A stretch of DNA of 64,000 bases from positions 62,001-126,000 of the forward strand of contig CALWRH010000002.1 of assembly GCA_944383895.1 (NCBI GenBank), in the 5' to 3' direction. This document shows positions 8,767-17,619 of this stretch, piece by piece; position 1 is the stretch's first letter, and each line of letters opens with the position of its first letter. The notes beneath the pieces are model-generated. The model saw only the letters and a list, made by a program, of their open reading frames with translations. It was not told the DNA's origin and made no database searches. The stretch is from an uncultured Christensenellaceae bacterium. GTDB lineage: Bacteria; Bacillota; Clostridia; Christensenellales; UBA3700. The translations under genes were made by a program, and so were the position numbers.

Positions 8767-10119
8767 TTAACGGTTTATCCTGAGTCCTTTGGGCAAGTGG
8801 TTTTTGAGTATGCCTCCGCTTGCTTTTCCCCAGCCGAGGGGCAGAGAATTTACGGTAACGAGAGTCCAGCCTTCGAGATCGCAGGGCAGAGTTTCTCCCA
8901 TAAGATAAGCGGTGACTTCTTTACTTCCTTCTTTGAGGTCCAATACGTTTTTTGCGTCTTCGCGTTTCAGCGAGAGCGCAAACGAGTGAGACGGTTCGAA
9001 ACGGTCTTTGACGAGCTTTCCGAGTTGTACGCCTGCACGCAGGACTCTGAGTCTGTCGAGAGAGGGGCAGTCTTCGGGTGAGGCATAGCCGTATTCTCCG
9101 AAGAACAGATCGGCGCCCGGTCTTATGTTGAGGAACGACGAGCAGAATTTTGAAAACGCTTTGTCGAAAGCGGGGTTGTGTTTTTTCTTAAGAGGTCTGA
9201 CGGAGTGTTCTGCAGACGATGTCTTGACAAACCGTGCGCAGAAATGTCCTTCGCCTTCAGAGAGGTACGGCATTATCCTTACCGTGCCGTCGATGACTTC
9301 GCGGCTTGCGTTTACGCCGTACAGTTCAGGCTGAGGGATATCGGTATCGATAGGCGACAACTTCACGTCGTCGCGGTCATCGAGTATTTTTTGTACGGTT
9401 TCTTCGTTTTCCGCAGGGCTGAAAGTACAGGTGCTGTATACGAGCACGCCGCCTTGTCTGAGCATTTTTAATGCGCTTGTCAGTATCTCGTACTGTCTTG
9501 CGGCGCATACTGCGGGAGTGTTTTCCGTCCACTCGTCCGCCGCCTCGGGATTTTTGCGGAACATCCCTTCACCCGAACAGGGCGCGTCCACGAGTATTTT
9601 GTCGAAATATCCTTCGAATCTGTCTTCGAGATCCCTCGGGTCTTCGTTCAGGACGACGGCGTTTTTAATGCCGAATCTCTCTGTGTTCTGAGAAAGGACT
9701 GCTGCACGGGACGGTACTATCTCGTTTGATACGAGCAGTCCCGTGCCGCCCAGAAGGCATGCTATCTGCGTGGATTTTCCGCCCGGCGCGGCGCAAAGAT
9801 CGAGGATCTTATCCCCTTTTTCAACGCCCAGCGCGGTCGCGGGAAAAGTCGCGCTTGCCTCCTGTATATAGTAAGCTCCGGCAACGTGCAGAGCTGTTTT
9901 GCCCGCTTTGAAAGACGAAGGGTAATAATAAGCGTCGTCGCACCACTTTACGGGAGAGAAATCAACGTCCGGGAAAAACTGACCGATACCGTCCGTCTTG
10001 ACCGTATTTACTCTGAGAGAACTGACGGGCTCTTTTTCGCATGCCGAGAAGAAGTCGTCCGCTTTGTCCTTGAGAAGAGTTTTTATATTGTCTTTGAACT
10101 TTGATGGATAGTCTGTCAT
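8767..10119 (-). CDS. rsmF: rRNA cytosine-C5 methyltransferase, RsmF/NSUN type
   Basis: 450 residues. It transfers a methyl group from S-adenosylmethionine to C5 of cytosines in rRNA (or tRNA). The SAM-binding loop A-P-G-G-K-S-T lies near residue 110, the D-A-P-C-S-G-E-G motif near 180 carries one conserved Cys, and Y-S-T-C-T-F carries the catalytic Cys, the two-cysteine arrangement of the RsmB/RsmF family. The last ~100 residues match the PUA-like C-terminal region of RsmF/YebU proteins. No clear ribosome-binding site precedes the ATG; a TTATATT sequence ends 8 bases before it. The exact target base is not predictable here. Confidence 0.92.
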   Translation of the reverse strand: MTDYPSKFKDNIKTLLKDKADDFFSACEKEPVSSLRVNTVKTDGIGQFFPDVDFSPVKWCDDAYYYPSSFKAGKTALHVAGAYYIQEASATFPATALGVEKGDKILDLCAAPGGKSTQIACLLGGTGLLVSNEIVPSRAAVLSQNTERFGIKNAVVLNEDPRDLEDRFEGYFDKILVDAPCSGEGMFRKNPEAADEWTENTPAVCAARQYEILTSALKMLRQGGVLVYSTCTFSPAENEETVQKILDDRDDVKLSPIDTDIPQPELYGVNASREVIDGTVRIMPYLSEGEGHFCARFVKTSSAEHSVRPLKKKHNPAFDKAFSKFCSSFLNIRPGADLFFGEYGYASPEDCPSLDRLRVLRAGVQLGKLVKDRFEPSHSFALSLKREDAKNVLDLKEGSKEVTAYLMGETLPCDLEGWTLVTVNSLPLGWGKASGGILKNHLPKGLRINR

Positions 10120-10159
10120 TTTTTCTGAATATAAGTGTTTTTGTCGGATGCTGTGCAGA

Positions 10160-10185
10160 TTTTTCGTGTCCGTGTAGGTTAAGCG
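10160..10185 (+). repeat. Intergenic CCGTGT motif, copy 1
   Basis: CCGTGT at 10170-10175 within the extended pattern YGYRYCCGTGTNNRTTR shared by seven intergenic sites. It lies on the plus strand between two minus-strand genes. Confidence 0.65.
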
Positions 10186-10188
10186 CGG

Positions 10189-11007
10189 TTATTTTTCAAG
10201 CGAAACAGCTACGGGTTTGTGCTCTTTGTAGACAAACGCGTATCTGAAACCGCAGTAGAGAAGTGCTTTGGCGGCGAGATCGAAATCGGTCGACAGCCCC
10301 TCGGGAGTGTGAGTGTCCGAGCCTATCGTTACGAGTTCTCCGCCGAGCTCTTTATATCTTCTGAGTATGGTCGTGTCGTGAAAGAGATCGCACTTCGTGC
10401 CTTTTGATGAAGTGTTGACTTCGAGAGCTTTGCCTTTGGCTACCGTCTTTCTGAGTATCTCGTCGATCACGTCGGCATGATCCCCGTAGAGCAGTCGTTT
10501 GTCGTCGTAAGTCGCACAACGCGCGATATACGTTATGTGTCCGACTGAGTCGTAGTGATACGGCGCGTCAAGACTTGCGAGAACGTCTTTGAGGTAAGTG
10601 CCGTAAGCTTCTTGTTTTGAGCGGCAGTCGAAGTATTCTCTGAAATAGACGTCCGTGCCTGCGACTATGTGTACGGAGTTGATGACGTAATCTGTCGGAT
10701 AAGACTTTTCCACGTCGAGATAAAGACCGTTTGCCTCTTTTGCATAGCCGTATTCGAGCCCTTCGGCAAGCGTTATTCTGTCTGCGAACTTTGCTTTTAC
10801 CGCGGCGAATTCTCTTTTGCGGGTGTCGAGATCTATCTGTCTTACCCACGAAAATCCCGGCAGAGCGACGCAGTCTTTGTCGCAGTGATCGGTGATCGCA
10901 AGGTATTTCAGACCGCGATTTATTGCAGCCTCGGCGAGAGCGTTAAGGGAAGGGACGCCGTCGTGTGAAAAGTTTGAGTGTGTATGAGTGTCAAATAGAT
11001 ATTCCAT
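10189..11007 (-). CDS. PHP-domain phosphatase, histidinol-phosphatase family
   Basis: 272 residues. The PHP metal-binding motifs are visible: D-T-H-T-H-S near residue 6, I-T-D-H-C-D near 40, E-Y-G near 85, H-I near 130, and G-S-D-T-H-T-P near the C-terminus. Members of this family hydrolyse phosphomonoesters, classically histidinol phosphate in the HisK branch; no other histidine gene is nearby, so the substrate is unproven. There is no ribosome-binding site: the -10 box TATACT ends 7 bases before the ATG, predicting a leaderless transcript. Confidence 0.85.
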   Translation of the reverse strand: MEYLFDTHTHSNFSHDGVPSLNALAEAAINRGLKYLAITDHCDKDCVALPGFSWVRQIDLDTRKREFAAVKAKFADRITLAEGLEYGYAKEANGLYLDVEKSYPTDYVINSVHIVAGTDVYFREYFDCRSKQEAYGTYLKDVLASLDAPYHYDSVGHITYIARCATYDDKRLLYGDHADVIDEILRKTVAKGKALEVNTSSKGTKCDLFHDTTILRRYKELGGELVTIGSDTHTPEGLSTDFDLAAKALLYCGFRYAFVYKEHKPVAVSLEK

Positions 11008-11014
11008 AGTCTAA

Positions 11015-11043
11015 AGTATAGCGCGGGCGCGACGGAAAGTCAA
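11015..11043 (-). promoter_or_regulatory. Promoter of the PHP gene (predicts leaderless mRNA)
   Basis: TTGACT (11043-11038), 17-nt spacer, TATACT (11020-11015) on the minus strand; the ATG is the eighth base after the -10 box. Confidence 0.8.
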
Positions 11044-11067
11044 TTATAACGGGCAGTCGGCGCAGAC

Positions 11068-11097
11068 TTGACAGTGCGTGTCGTGCAGTGGTATCAT
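11068..11097 (+). promoter_or_regulatory. ung promoter
   Basis: TTGACA, 18-nt spacer, TATCAT. It covers the ATG at 11078, so the coding sequence must start further downstream. Confidence 0.8.
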
Positions 11098-11116
11098 TTT
11101 TGCGACGGAGGCGAAT

Positions 11117-11809
11117 ATGTCCGATTTGAAAAACAGCTGGGACGAGTTGCTGAGGCCGCAGTGGGAAAGCGACTACATGGGGCAGCTCAGAGAGTTTTTG
11201 CGCGAGCAGTACAGGACGAGGACGGTATACCCGCCCAAGAGCAAGATGCTCGCCGCTTTTGAAAATACAGCTTACGAAGACGTAAAGGTAGTGATTTTAG
11301 GACAGGATCCCTATCACGGCGCGGGGCAGGCGAACGGGCTGTGTTTTTCCGTAAACAGCGGAGTTAAATGTCCGCCGTCGCTCGTCAATATCTATAAAGC
11401 TCTCGAGTACGATCTCGGAGTGCCCGTCACTACGGACGGCGATCTGCGCGGCTGGGCAAAGCAGGGAGTGCTCCTTCTCAACAGCGTGCTTACCGTGCGT
11501 GCGGGAGAACCGCAGAGTCATGCCGGCAGAGGCTGGGAGAGATTTACCGACGAGGTTATAGAACTTCTCGACAAATCGCCGTCGCCTATGGTATTCATGC
11601 TGTGGGGCGGTTATGCAAAGGCGAAAGGAAAACTCGTAAAAAATCCCGATCATCTTGTACTCACGAGCGTGCACCCGAGCCCTTTGTCCTTTTATCAGGG
11701 ATTTTTACAGTGCAGGCATTTCTCCAAAGCCAACGAATTTCTCGTATCCAAAGGGTTAAAGCCGATAGATTGGAGCAAACGTTCTCTCGAAGAATACGAA
11801 AAAAACTGA
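11117..11809 (+). CDS. ung: Uracil-DNA glycosylase
   Basis: 230 residues, normal for family-1 UDG. It removes uracil from DNA as the first step of base-excision repair. The water-activating motif G-Q-D-P-Y-H lies near residue 62 and the H-P-S-P-L-S motif near 188, with L-L-L-N-S-V-L-T in between as expected. I choose the ATG at 11117 because GGAGG stands 5 bases upstream; the ATG at 11078 lies within the promoter. The gene converges on a poorly characterised gene whose stop is only 3 bases away, without a terminator between them. Confidence 0.96.
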   Translation: MSDLKNSWDELLRPQWESDYMGQLREFLREQYRTRTVYPPKSKMLAAFENTAYEDVKVVILGQDPYHGAGQANGLCFSVNSGVKCPPSLVNIYKALEYDLGVPVTTDGDLRGWAKQGVLLLNSVLTVRAGEPQSHAGRGWERFTDEVIELLDKSPSPMVFMLWGGYAKAKGKLVKNPDHLVLTSVHPSPLSFYQGFLQCRHFSKANEFLVSKGLKPIDWSKRSLEEYEKN

Positions 11810-11812
11810 ATA

Positions 11813-12358
11813 TCAATGTCGCATATAGTACGGCGGGATGACGCAATATTCGTCAAGTCCGTCGTATTTTTCTTGTCTTGTATCGGGGACGTCGTTGTTT
11901 TTCGCGTCTGAAAAGTGTTTGTTTTGCGGATTTTTGCAAAAATCGCAGTTTTCAGTCTGATAATTTTGCGAAAAATCGCAATTTTCACCGTTTTTACAGT
12001 TTTTAATTTGCGAAAACTGTGAATTTTTACGATTTTCAGCACTGTCTTCAGAAAAATTCTGTTCAAAAACACCGTTTTCATTGTTTTCGTCAGTTTCTTC
12101 GAGTGCGGACAAAAGCTTGCGTTTGTCAATGTCAAATCCGCCTCGGCTGACAGCGGAATCTTTGCTAAGAGAGGCGTTTTGCCCTGCTTTTTCTCCGCTT
12201 TTGAATATTTCGGGGGTGAGCTTTTCGCTTTTTACGTCTTTTTCGCCGTTTTGCCGACCTCGCATAAGACTCTGGCTCAGCAGAGCAAGCAATGCGTTTT
12301 CTTCTTCGCGTTTCGCGCTTTTATGCAAAAACTCGTCGGTGTGGGCAAATTTTTTCAA
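11813..12358 (-). CDS. Hypothetical Asn/Lys/Glu-rich protein with NCDF repeats
   Basis: 181 residues starting at TTG, with GAGGAG about 10 bases upstream. I do not recognise it. The first ~45 residues are charged and look helical; the middle is rich in Asn, Glu, Ser and Lys and contains degenerate repeats of the form E-N-C-D-F-(S/C)-(Q/K)-N with several Cys; the C-terminus ends in C-V-I-P-P-Y-Y-M. There is no signal peptide or membrane segment. The repeat region is low in complexity, and conservation in relatives would decide whether this is a real protein. It converges on ung. Confidence 0.5.
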   Translation of the reverse strand: MKKFAHTDEFLHKSAKREEENALLALLSQSLMRGRQNGEKDVKSEKLTPEIFKSGEKAGQNASLSKDSAVSRGGFDIDKRKLLSALEETDENNENGVFEQNFSEDSAENRKNSQFSQIKNCKNGENCDFSQNYQTENCDFCKNPQNKHFSDAKNNDVPDTRQEKYDGLDEYCVIPPYYMRH

Positions 12359-12523
12359 TTCCTGCGATCTCCTCGGCTAAAATTATTTACGCAAAATAAT
12401 TGCATAATGAATTTTTATATACTATAATAATATACGCATACGATTTTTTATAATGCACGCAAAGTTTTTGCTTATATGTAATCGTTGCGTTAAATAAGTC
12501 AATAATCATTACAGGAGTAAGAT

Positions 12524-14014
12524 ATGACAAAAACAAAAAAGATAGCTCTTATACTTGCGGTCGTGCTTTTGATCGGCGCGCTTTTCGCCGCTTGTGAAAG
12601 CTATAAGTGGGGCCCGGTCGGCAGTAAAGAATCCGATGCGGACGTTATCAACAACGGTTCGCTCGCGGTCCAGCAGGGCAAATATCTGTACTATGTAAAC
12701 GGCATGGACAGCACTGCCAACATCACCAAGCCCGAAGACAACTATTTCGGCAAAGCGTCCGTAAAGGGCAGCATCATGAAGAGCGAAATAGCTGAGGACG
12801 GTTCTCTCAAGAATACCGCAGTCGTAGTTCCCAAAATGTTCTACACCGCTTATACGGGCGGCGGAATCTACATCTTCGGTGATTGGATCTATTACGTTAC
12901 CCCGACCACCAAGACGGATAACAGCGGAGTAGTTCAGGTAGATTATCTCGAATACATGCGCACAAAGACGGACGGCAGCGAAACTCAGCAGATCACTATG
13001 GTCGAGGGTTCGAGCATCGAATACGTCTTTACCGACGACGCGCTTTTGTATTACGTTTCGAACACTCTCTATAAAGTCGGATACACTTCCGACAAAGTGG
13101 ACAAGGACGCTACCGTTCTTGCAGAAAACGTGACCGACGTGCTTTTCAATACCGATCCCGTTTACAAGAAGGGTCAGAGCAGCGTGCAGGATTACGTTTA
13201 CTATACGCAGAGCTATGACAGCGATTCTCTTATAAGCGGCAATAAGCTTTACGCTACCGACGGCGGCGAGCAAATCCTTCTCGCAGACAGCAAGACCTAC
13301 GGCACCGACGGCAACGACGCAAGCAAGGACAAGCAGTTTACTTACACTATGATCAAACTCGCAAACGAGGGCGATAACGTAGTCGTATATTACAGTAAGT
13401 CTTCTACCGTAAACGGATCCAGCGAGACTGCAGGTACCTTCGCTTATACGTTCAGCGGCAATAAACCCGCGTTCGATAAGGCAAAAGAGGTCATCGTGGC
13501 AAAAGACGCGCTTACGTCTGTTACCCATATCGGTCTCAGCAACGGCGTTCTCGTTGCAAGCGCGGCGACTTCTTATATATACAGCGTTGACGAAAAGGGT
13601 ATACAGCACAAAGAAACGGTTACCTTCAGCGCGGCACCGACAGTTCTCAAGGCGGATATCGCCGAAGACGGCGTAACGCTTTACTACGTCATTTCCAACA
13701 AGCTCATGAAGAGAGTGGTTACGGACGAAGTTTCCGTCGAGATCAATATGAGCGGCGCTGAGATCAACACGACATGGCTCGCTCCCACGTTCGTAGGCGA
13801 TAGGTTGTTCTATATCGACAACACTTACAATTACACCTACTGCATGGATCTCGGAGATTTCGTGTTCGAGCCCAACAACGTCAAACTGCTCGAAGGCAAG
13901 ATCGCAAGCGGATATGAGAGTTCCGACAAGACCGAAGACGGTACTATCCCCAAATTCATGACGGATACGGATAAGGAAACTTATATCACCAACAATCCCA
14001 AAGAGGAAGAATAA
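12524..14014 (+). CDS. Lipoprotein with beta-propeller-like (DUF5050-type) repeats
   Basis: 496 residues. Signal sequence M-T-K-T-K-K, hydrophobic core and F-A-A-C lipobox place it on the outer membrane face. The mature part has repeated segments of the kind G-x-Y-L-Y-Y-V-N and D-W-I-Y-Y-V spaced by ~40-60 residues, resembling the DUF5050/LRP1-type beta-propeller repeats found in clostridial surface lipoproteins. The ligand is unknown. An AGGAG ribosome-binding site precedes the ATG and a strong terminator follows, so the gene appears monocistronic. Confidence 0.8.
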   Translation: MTKTKKIALILAVVLLIGALFAACESYKWGPVGSKESDADVINNGSLAVQQGKYLYYVNGMDSTANITKPEDNYFGKASVKGSIMKSEIAEDGSLKNTAVVVPKMFYTAYTGGGIYIFGDWIYYVTPTTKTDNSGVVQVDYLEYMRTKTDGSETQQITMVEGSSIEYVFTDDALLYYVSNTLYKVGYTSDKVDKDATVLAENVTDVLFNTDPVYKKGQSSVQDYVYYTQSYDSDSLISGNKLYATDGGEQILLADSKTYGTDGNDASKDKQFTYTMIKLANEGDNVVVYYSKSSTVNGSSETAGTFAYTFSGNKPAFDKAKEVIVAKDALTSVTHIGLSNGVLVASAATSYIYSVDEKGIQHKETVTFSAAPTVLKADIAEDGVTLYYVISNKLMKRVVTDEVSVEINMSGAEINTTWLAPTFVGDRLFYIDNTYNYTYCMDLGDFVFEPNNVKLLEGKIASGYESSDKTEDGTIPKFMTDTDKETYITNNPKEEE

Positions 14015-14031
14015 AAGTAAAAACAATACGG

Positions 14032-14058
14032 CGCGGTCCTTTTACGGACCGCGTTTTT
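14032..14058 (+). terminator. Terminator after the propeller lipoprotein
   Basis: CGCGGTCC/GGACCGCG perfect 8-bp stem, 6-nt loop, then TTTTT. Confidence 0.9.
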
Positions 14059-14103
14059 GTTTGCCTAAAAAGCAGAGTCTTGAAAATACAGCGTCAAGCG
14101 GAG

Positions 14104-14132
14104 TTTTCAAAAAAGAGTAAAAGTGTTATAAT
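14104..14132 (+). promoter_or_regulatory. Promoter of the DUF5131 gene (predicts leaderless mRNA)
   Basis: Weak -35 TTTTCA, 17-nt spacer, consensus TATAAT at 14127-14132. The ATG at 14139 is seven bases past the -10 box and no ribosome-binding site exists. Confidence 0.7.
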
Positions 14133-14138
14133 CGGATC

Positions 14139-14873
14139 ATGGAAGTAATGTGGAATTTATGGCACGGTTGCCGCAAATACAGCGCGGGTTGCAAAAACTG
14201 CTACGTCTACCGCAGAGACGGCAAATACGACGTCGACAGCACAAAGGTGAGAAAGACGGCAAACTTCTCGCTGCCCGTTGCGAAAAAGAGAGACGGCTCG
14301 TATAAATATCCTGCAGGGACGTGCTTTATGACCTGCTTTACTTCTGATTTCTTTATAGAAGATGCGGACGCATGGAGAGAAGAGGCGTGGGATATGATAC
14401 GCGAGCGGTCTGACTGCACGTTTGAATTCATCACAAAACGCATCGTGCGTTTCGGCGATTGTATGCCTCCTGATTGGGGAGAGGGTTGGGACAACGTCGT
14501 GATAGGCTGTACCGTTGAAAACAACGCAGAGGCAAAAAGGCGCATGCCGTTGTTTGTTGCCGCGCCGATAAAGCACAGATTCGTATGCTGTGAGCCTCTT
14601 CTCGAAAAGACGGATATCTCGGAGTGGCTCGGAAAGGAGATAGAACTCGTTATCGCGGGCGGAGAGTCTGGAGATAACGCGAGAGAGTGCGACTTCGATT
14701 GGATAAAAGATCTGAGAAGACAGTGCGAAGACGCAAAAGTCGCTTTCCGTTTCAAACAGACGGGCGCAATATTCAGAAAAGACGGCAGATATTACAGCGT
14801 GCCGAGAAAATTGCAGCACGTTCAGGCTGTCAAGGCTGGTATAGATTATATGCCTGATAAAGGAGCAGAATAA
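14139..14873 (+). CDS. DUF5131 (phage Gp37/Gp68-like) protein, radical-SAM-like
   Basis: 244 residues. The N-terminus has W-N-x-x-x-G-C followed by S-A-G-C-K-N-C-Y, a cysteine cluster like the C-x3-C-x2-C that holds the [4Fe-4S] cluster in radical SAM proteins, and later T-K-R-I, G-C-T-V-E and G-G-E-S-G-x-x-A-R motifs typical of the Gp37/Gp68 (DUF5131) family. Homologues occur in phages and bacteria; their reaction is not established as far as I know. Here it stands alone between a lipoprotein and an exporter, with no phage genes nearby. Transcription appears to start at the ATG itself. Confidence 0.85.
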   Translation: MEVMWNLWHGCRKYSAGCKNCYVYRRDGKYDVDSTKVRKTANFSLPVAKKRDGSYKYPAGTCFMTCFTSDFFIEDADAWREEAWDMIRERSDCTFEFITKRIVRFGDCMPPDWGEGWDNVVIGCTVENNAEAKRRMPLFVAAPIKHRFVCCEPLLEKTDISEWLGKEIELVIAGGESGDNARECDFDWIKDLRRQCEDAKVAFRFKQTGAIFRKDGRYYSVPRKLQHVQAVKAGIDYMPDKGAE

Positions 14874-14943
14874 GAAAATCTCGGTTTTCAGAGGCAAATA
14901 TACTCGGCGACGAGCTCAGTTGAAATGATTTCAAATATTATAT

Positions 14944-14963
14944 GCGGCGTTTGCCGCTTTTTT
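14944..14963 (+). terminator. Terminator after DUF5131 gene
   Basis: GCGGC-GTTT-GCCGC followed by six T. A 15-bp perfect palindrome, TTGAAATGATTTCAA, lies just upstream at 14920-14934. Confidence 0.7.
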
Positions 14964-14997
14964 ATTCGGTAAATGTAATTCAGTTTTGCCAATACTG

Positions 14998-16062
14998 TTA
15001 TACTGAGATATTGTCGTTGTTGTCTGTTTTGTCAGACGAGTCGCCGTCCTGTAAAGGCGACGTTTGATTATCTGTCTGTATTTCGCTATCGGTGCAAGGT
15101 TCTTCGGGATAAAGCTCTTTGTTGTTCTCCTTTTTTCTTATACGCTTGACAATATCTATGAAAAGCGGCTTGTCGGTAGTGCACAGCCATGCGCCAACAA
15201 GCATTATTCCGAGCGCGATAAAGAAGGTGAAATGCGGCAGCGTTCTGAAAATAGCGAGAGAAAGTATCGTGCCTATAAACGGAGCAACGGCGTAATACGC
15301 GCCCGTTCTCGCCGCGCCGAGCTTTCTCTGCGCGTGGACGTAAAAGAATATGCTGAGTCCGTATGCAACGAAACCGACTGCGAGCACCGCGAAAACGCTC
15401 CAGACAACGCTTATCCTTTCTCCTATGCAAAAGCCGATTACGATAGAAGTCGCCCCCGAGAAAATGCCTTTTATCAACACTATCTGCATAGGGTCTTTTG
15501 AGGAAATCTTGCGAGTACAGTTGTTTTCGAAACCCCAGCAAACGCATGCGAGCAGTACGAAAAGGGAGCCGTAAGAAAAACGCACGTTTTCAGTAAAATC
15601 TTCAAAAGAGAGCAAAAGGCAAGCCGCCGTCACGGCGATTATCCCGAGCCACAGGCGGGGGCTTATCTTTTCTTTGAAGACGAGCAGAGCGACTAGGGCT
15701 GTTGCCACTATCTCGAAATTATTCAGAAGTGACGCGCTTGCCGCAGACGTATTCTTGAGCCCGAACATGAGCAGTATAGGCGCGGCGACGTCGAGCAGGA
15801 CCATTGCGACGGTATACGGAAGCTCTGATTTTGTTAGTCTGCTTTCCGAATTTGTAGTCCCTCTCGCCTTGCGGACGAGGGCGACCGCGCCCATGCCGAG
15901 CCCCGCTCCTATGTACAGAAAACCTGCCGTCAGAGTCGGCGGTAGGTATTCAAGCAATAATTTGGACAGAGGCGCGTTGAGAGCGTACAGCGCCGCGGCG
16001 AGTATCGCAAGGGCGATCCCGACGCGGCTTATCTGTCTTTTTTCTGTGTTCAAGGGTTGCAT
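14998..16062 (-). CDS. EamA/DMT-family transporter
   Basis: 354 residues with about ten membrane segments arranged as two tandem EamA repeats; the second begins near residue 165 (G-S-L-F-V-L-L-A-C-V-C-W-G-F-E-N-N). Members of this drug/metabolite superfamily export or exchange small metabolites; the substrate cannot be read from sequence. The last ~45 residues are a hydrophilic tail rich in Asp, Asn and Thr, dispensable-looking. No clear ribosome-binding site precedes the ATG. It follows the GPH transporter gene on the same strand after 51 bases that hold a copy of the CCGTGT motif. Confidence 0.85.
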   Translation of the reverse strand: MQPLNTEKRQISRVGIALAILAAALYALNAPLSKLLLEYLPPTLTAGFLYIGAGLGMGAVALVRKARGTTNSESRLTKSELPYTVAMVLLDVAAPILLMFGLKNTSAASASLLNNFEIVATALVALLVFKEKISPRLWLGIIAVTAACLLLSFEDFTENVRFSYGSLFVLLACVCWGFENNCTRKISSKDPMQIVLIKGIFSGATSIVIGFCIGERISVVWSVFAVLAVGFVAYGLSIFFYVHAQRKLGAARTGAYYAVAPFIGTILSLAIFRTLPHFTFFIALGIMLVGAWLCTTDKPLFIDIVKRIRKKENNKELYPEEPCTDSEIQTDNQTSPLQDGDSSDKTDNNDNISV

Positions 16063-16082
16063 CTCAGGTTGTTTGTTTGATA

Positions 16083-16108
16083 TTTTTCGTATCCGTGTTT
16101 ATTATCGA
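16083..16108 (+). repeat. Intergenic CCGTGT motif, copy 2
   Basis: CCGTGT at 16093-16098 in the extended pattern, plus strand, between two minus-strand genes. TCGT/ACGA could close a short stem around it. Confidence 0.65.
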
Positions 16109-16113
16109 CGATT

Positions 16114-17595
16114 TTAGTAGTTGCCTTCTTCAAGCGATTCTTCTGCCTGAGGCAGCATGACCGCGCCGTCTGCCTCCACTGCGGGCATTGTTTCGGCAGG
16201 TTTGTTGTAGAGAGTGTCGTGTATCTTGCGCTCGTCGGATTTGTTTATGTTGTATATCGCGAGTACGGAGATAAGCATTACCGCAAGTCCGATAAGAAGG
16301 AAGAGAACATAACCCGTCTTGATGTCGGCGGCAACTTCGTAAGGCTGCGAGCCGCCGAGCTCTTTTTTATATCCGAGCCATGCGAGCACCATTGCCACGA
16401 GCGAAGAGCCGATGCCTTGCGCGAGTTTGCGGAAGAAGGAATACAGCGAATAGATAGAGCCTTCGTCGCGCTGACCCGTCTTTATATTCTGATAATCTAT
16501 ACAGTCGACGACCATCGCCCAGACTATGACGCCGAACAGGCCGTTGCCTATGTTGGCTATCATAAGCAGTACCGTCCATACGATAATGGACACAACGTCA
16601 ACGCTTGCGCCCGCTTGCGTGTATTTGAACGGGAAGACGAGCATGCCTATCGCGCCTACAAGACTTATAGCGCACGACACGATCACGCAGTTGCGCTTGC
16701 CGAATCTTGCTACGAGTTTGCTGAGAATAAACATGACGGCGACCATCGGGATATACGATACTATGGTAACGACTGTCAAGATGCTCGTATCGCGGAAAAA
16801 CGATTGGAACACTATCTGGTTCATGCTGTTTGCTCCGACGAAACATATAGCCTGCGCCATAGACGCTATCGTAAGCGCCCATATAGGTCTGTTTTTTGCA
16901 AAAGCGAGAAGGACCTGAAAGTAGTTCTGTTTTTTCTTTTCTATCGGCTGAGAAGTATTGACTCTCTCCGTAGTGAGTTTGTTTACTCCGATAATAGATA
17001 AGAAAGCCACGACGGAAAAACCGAGAGCGAGCCATACGAACATTTCGCCTTTGAGATTTTCGTTGCTGTCATAGACGAAAGAGGGCAGCAGCATTATAAT
17101 CAACATCGAAACGCCTGCGCCTACGCTTCTGAAGGTAGAGAGCGTGGCGCGGTGATTGGGATCGTCGCTTATCGCTGAGTGCAGAGAACCGTAAGGCACG
17201 TTGACCATCGTGTAGAATACCGACCATACCATATAGGAGAGCAGACACAGAAGTATCCTCACCGTATAGCTTGCCTCCGGTACGGGCAGGAATATGACTG
17301 TCGTGAAGATAACAAGACCTATCGATCCTATCGATATCCATGACTTGTATTTGCTTTTGCCTATTTTTACTCTGTCGGTAAGTCCGCCGATGATCGGGTC
17401 GTTTATCGCGTCCCAGAGCTTGCCGACGATGATTATCCACGCCCAATCTGTTTCTTTGACGTGCATGTACTGCATATAATACAGCATCATATACGTCGAT
17501 ATCAGCGTAAAGCTCAGATTGCATGCAAAGTCGCCGAGTGCGTAACCGATTTTATCGCGTATTCCGAAAGGGCGCGCAGTCGCGGTTTGAGTCAT
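16114..17595 (-). CDS. GPH-family sugar:cation symporter
   Basis: 493 residues with about twelve membrane segments. It has the MelB-like features of the glycoside-pentoside-hexuronide family: G-Y-x-L-G-D near the N-terminus, D-x-x-x-D-P-I-I-G near residue 60 and K-Y-K-S-W after it. These proteins import glycosides with Na+ or H+. It starts 24 bases after the GH2 glycosidase stop with its own GGGAG ribosome-binding site, so the two form an operon: uptake of an oligosaccharide and its hydrolysis inside the cell. Confidence 0.9.
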   Translation of the reverse strand: MTQTATARPFGIRDKIGYALGDFACNLSFTLISTYMMLYYMQYMHVKETDWAWIIIVGKLWDAINDPIIGGLTDRVKIGKSKYKSWISIGSIGLVIFTTVIFLPVPEASYTVRILLCLLSYMVWSVFYTMVNVPYGSLHSAISDDPNHRATLSTFRSVGAGVSMLIIMLLPSFVYDSNENLKGEMFVWLALGFSVVAFLSIIGVNKLTTERVNTSQPIEKKKQNYFQVLLAFAKNRPIWALTIASMAQAICFVGANSMNQIVFQSFFRDTSILTVVTIVSYIPMVAVMFILSKLVARFGKRNCVIVSCAISLVGAIGMLVFPFKYTQAGASVDVVSIIVWTVLLMIANIGNGLFGVIVWAMVVDCIDYQNIKTGQRDEGSIYSLYSFFRKLAQGIGSSLVAMVLAWLGYKKELGGSQPYEVAADIKTGYVLFLLIGLAVMLISVLAIYNINKSDERKIHDTLYNKPAETMPAVEADGAVMLPQAEESLEEGNY

Positions 17596-17619
17596 AATAT
17601 TTCTCCCTTAAAATCCCGT

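Noticed and set aside
11078-11116. Upstream start for ung
   Set aside because: This ATG lies between the -35 and -10 boxes of the promoter; GGAGG points to 11117.
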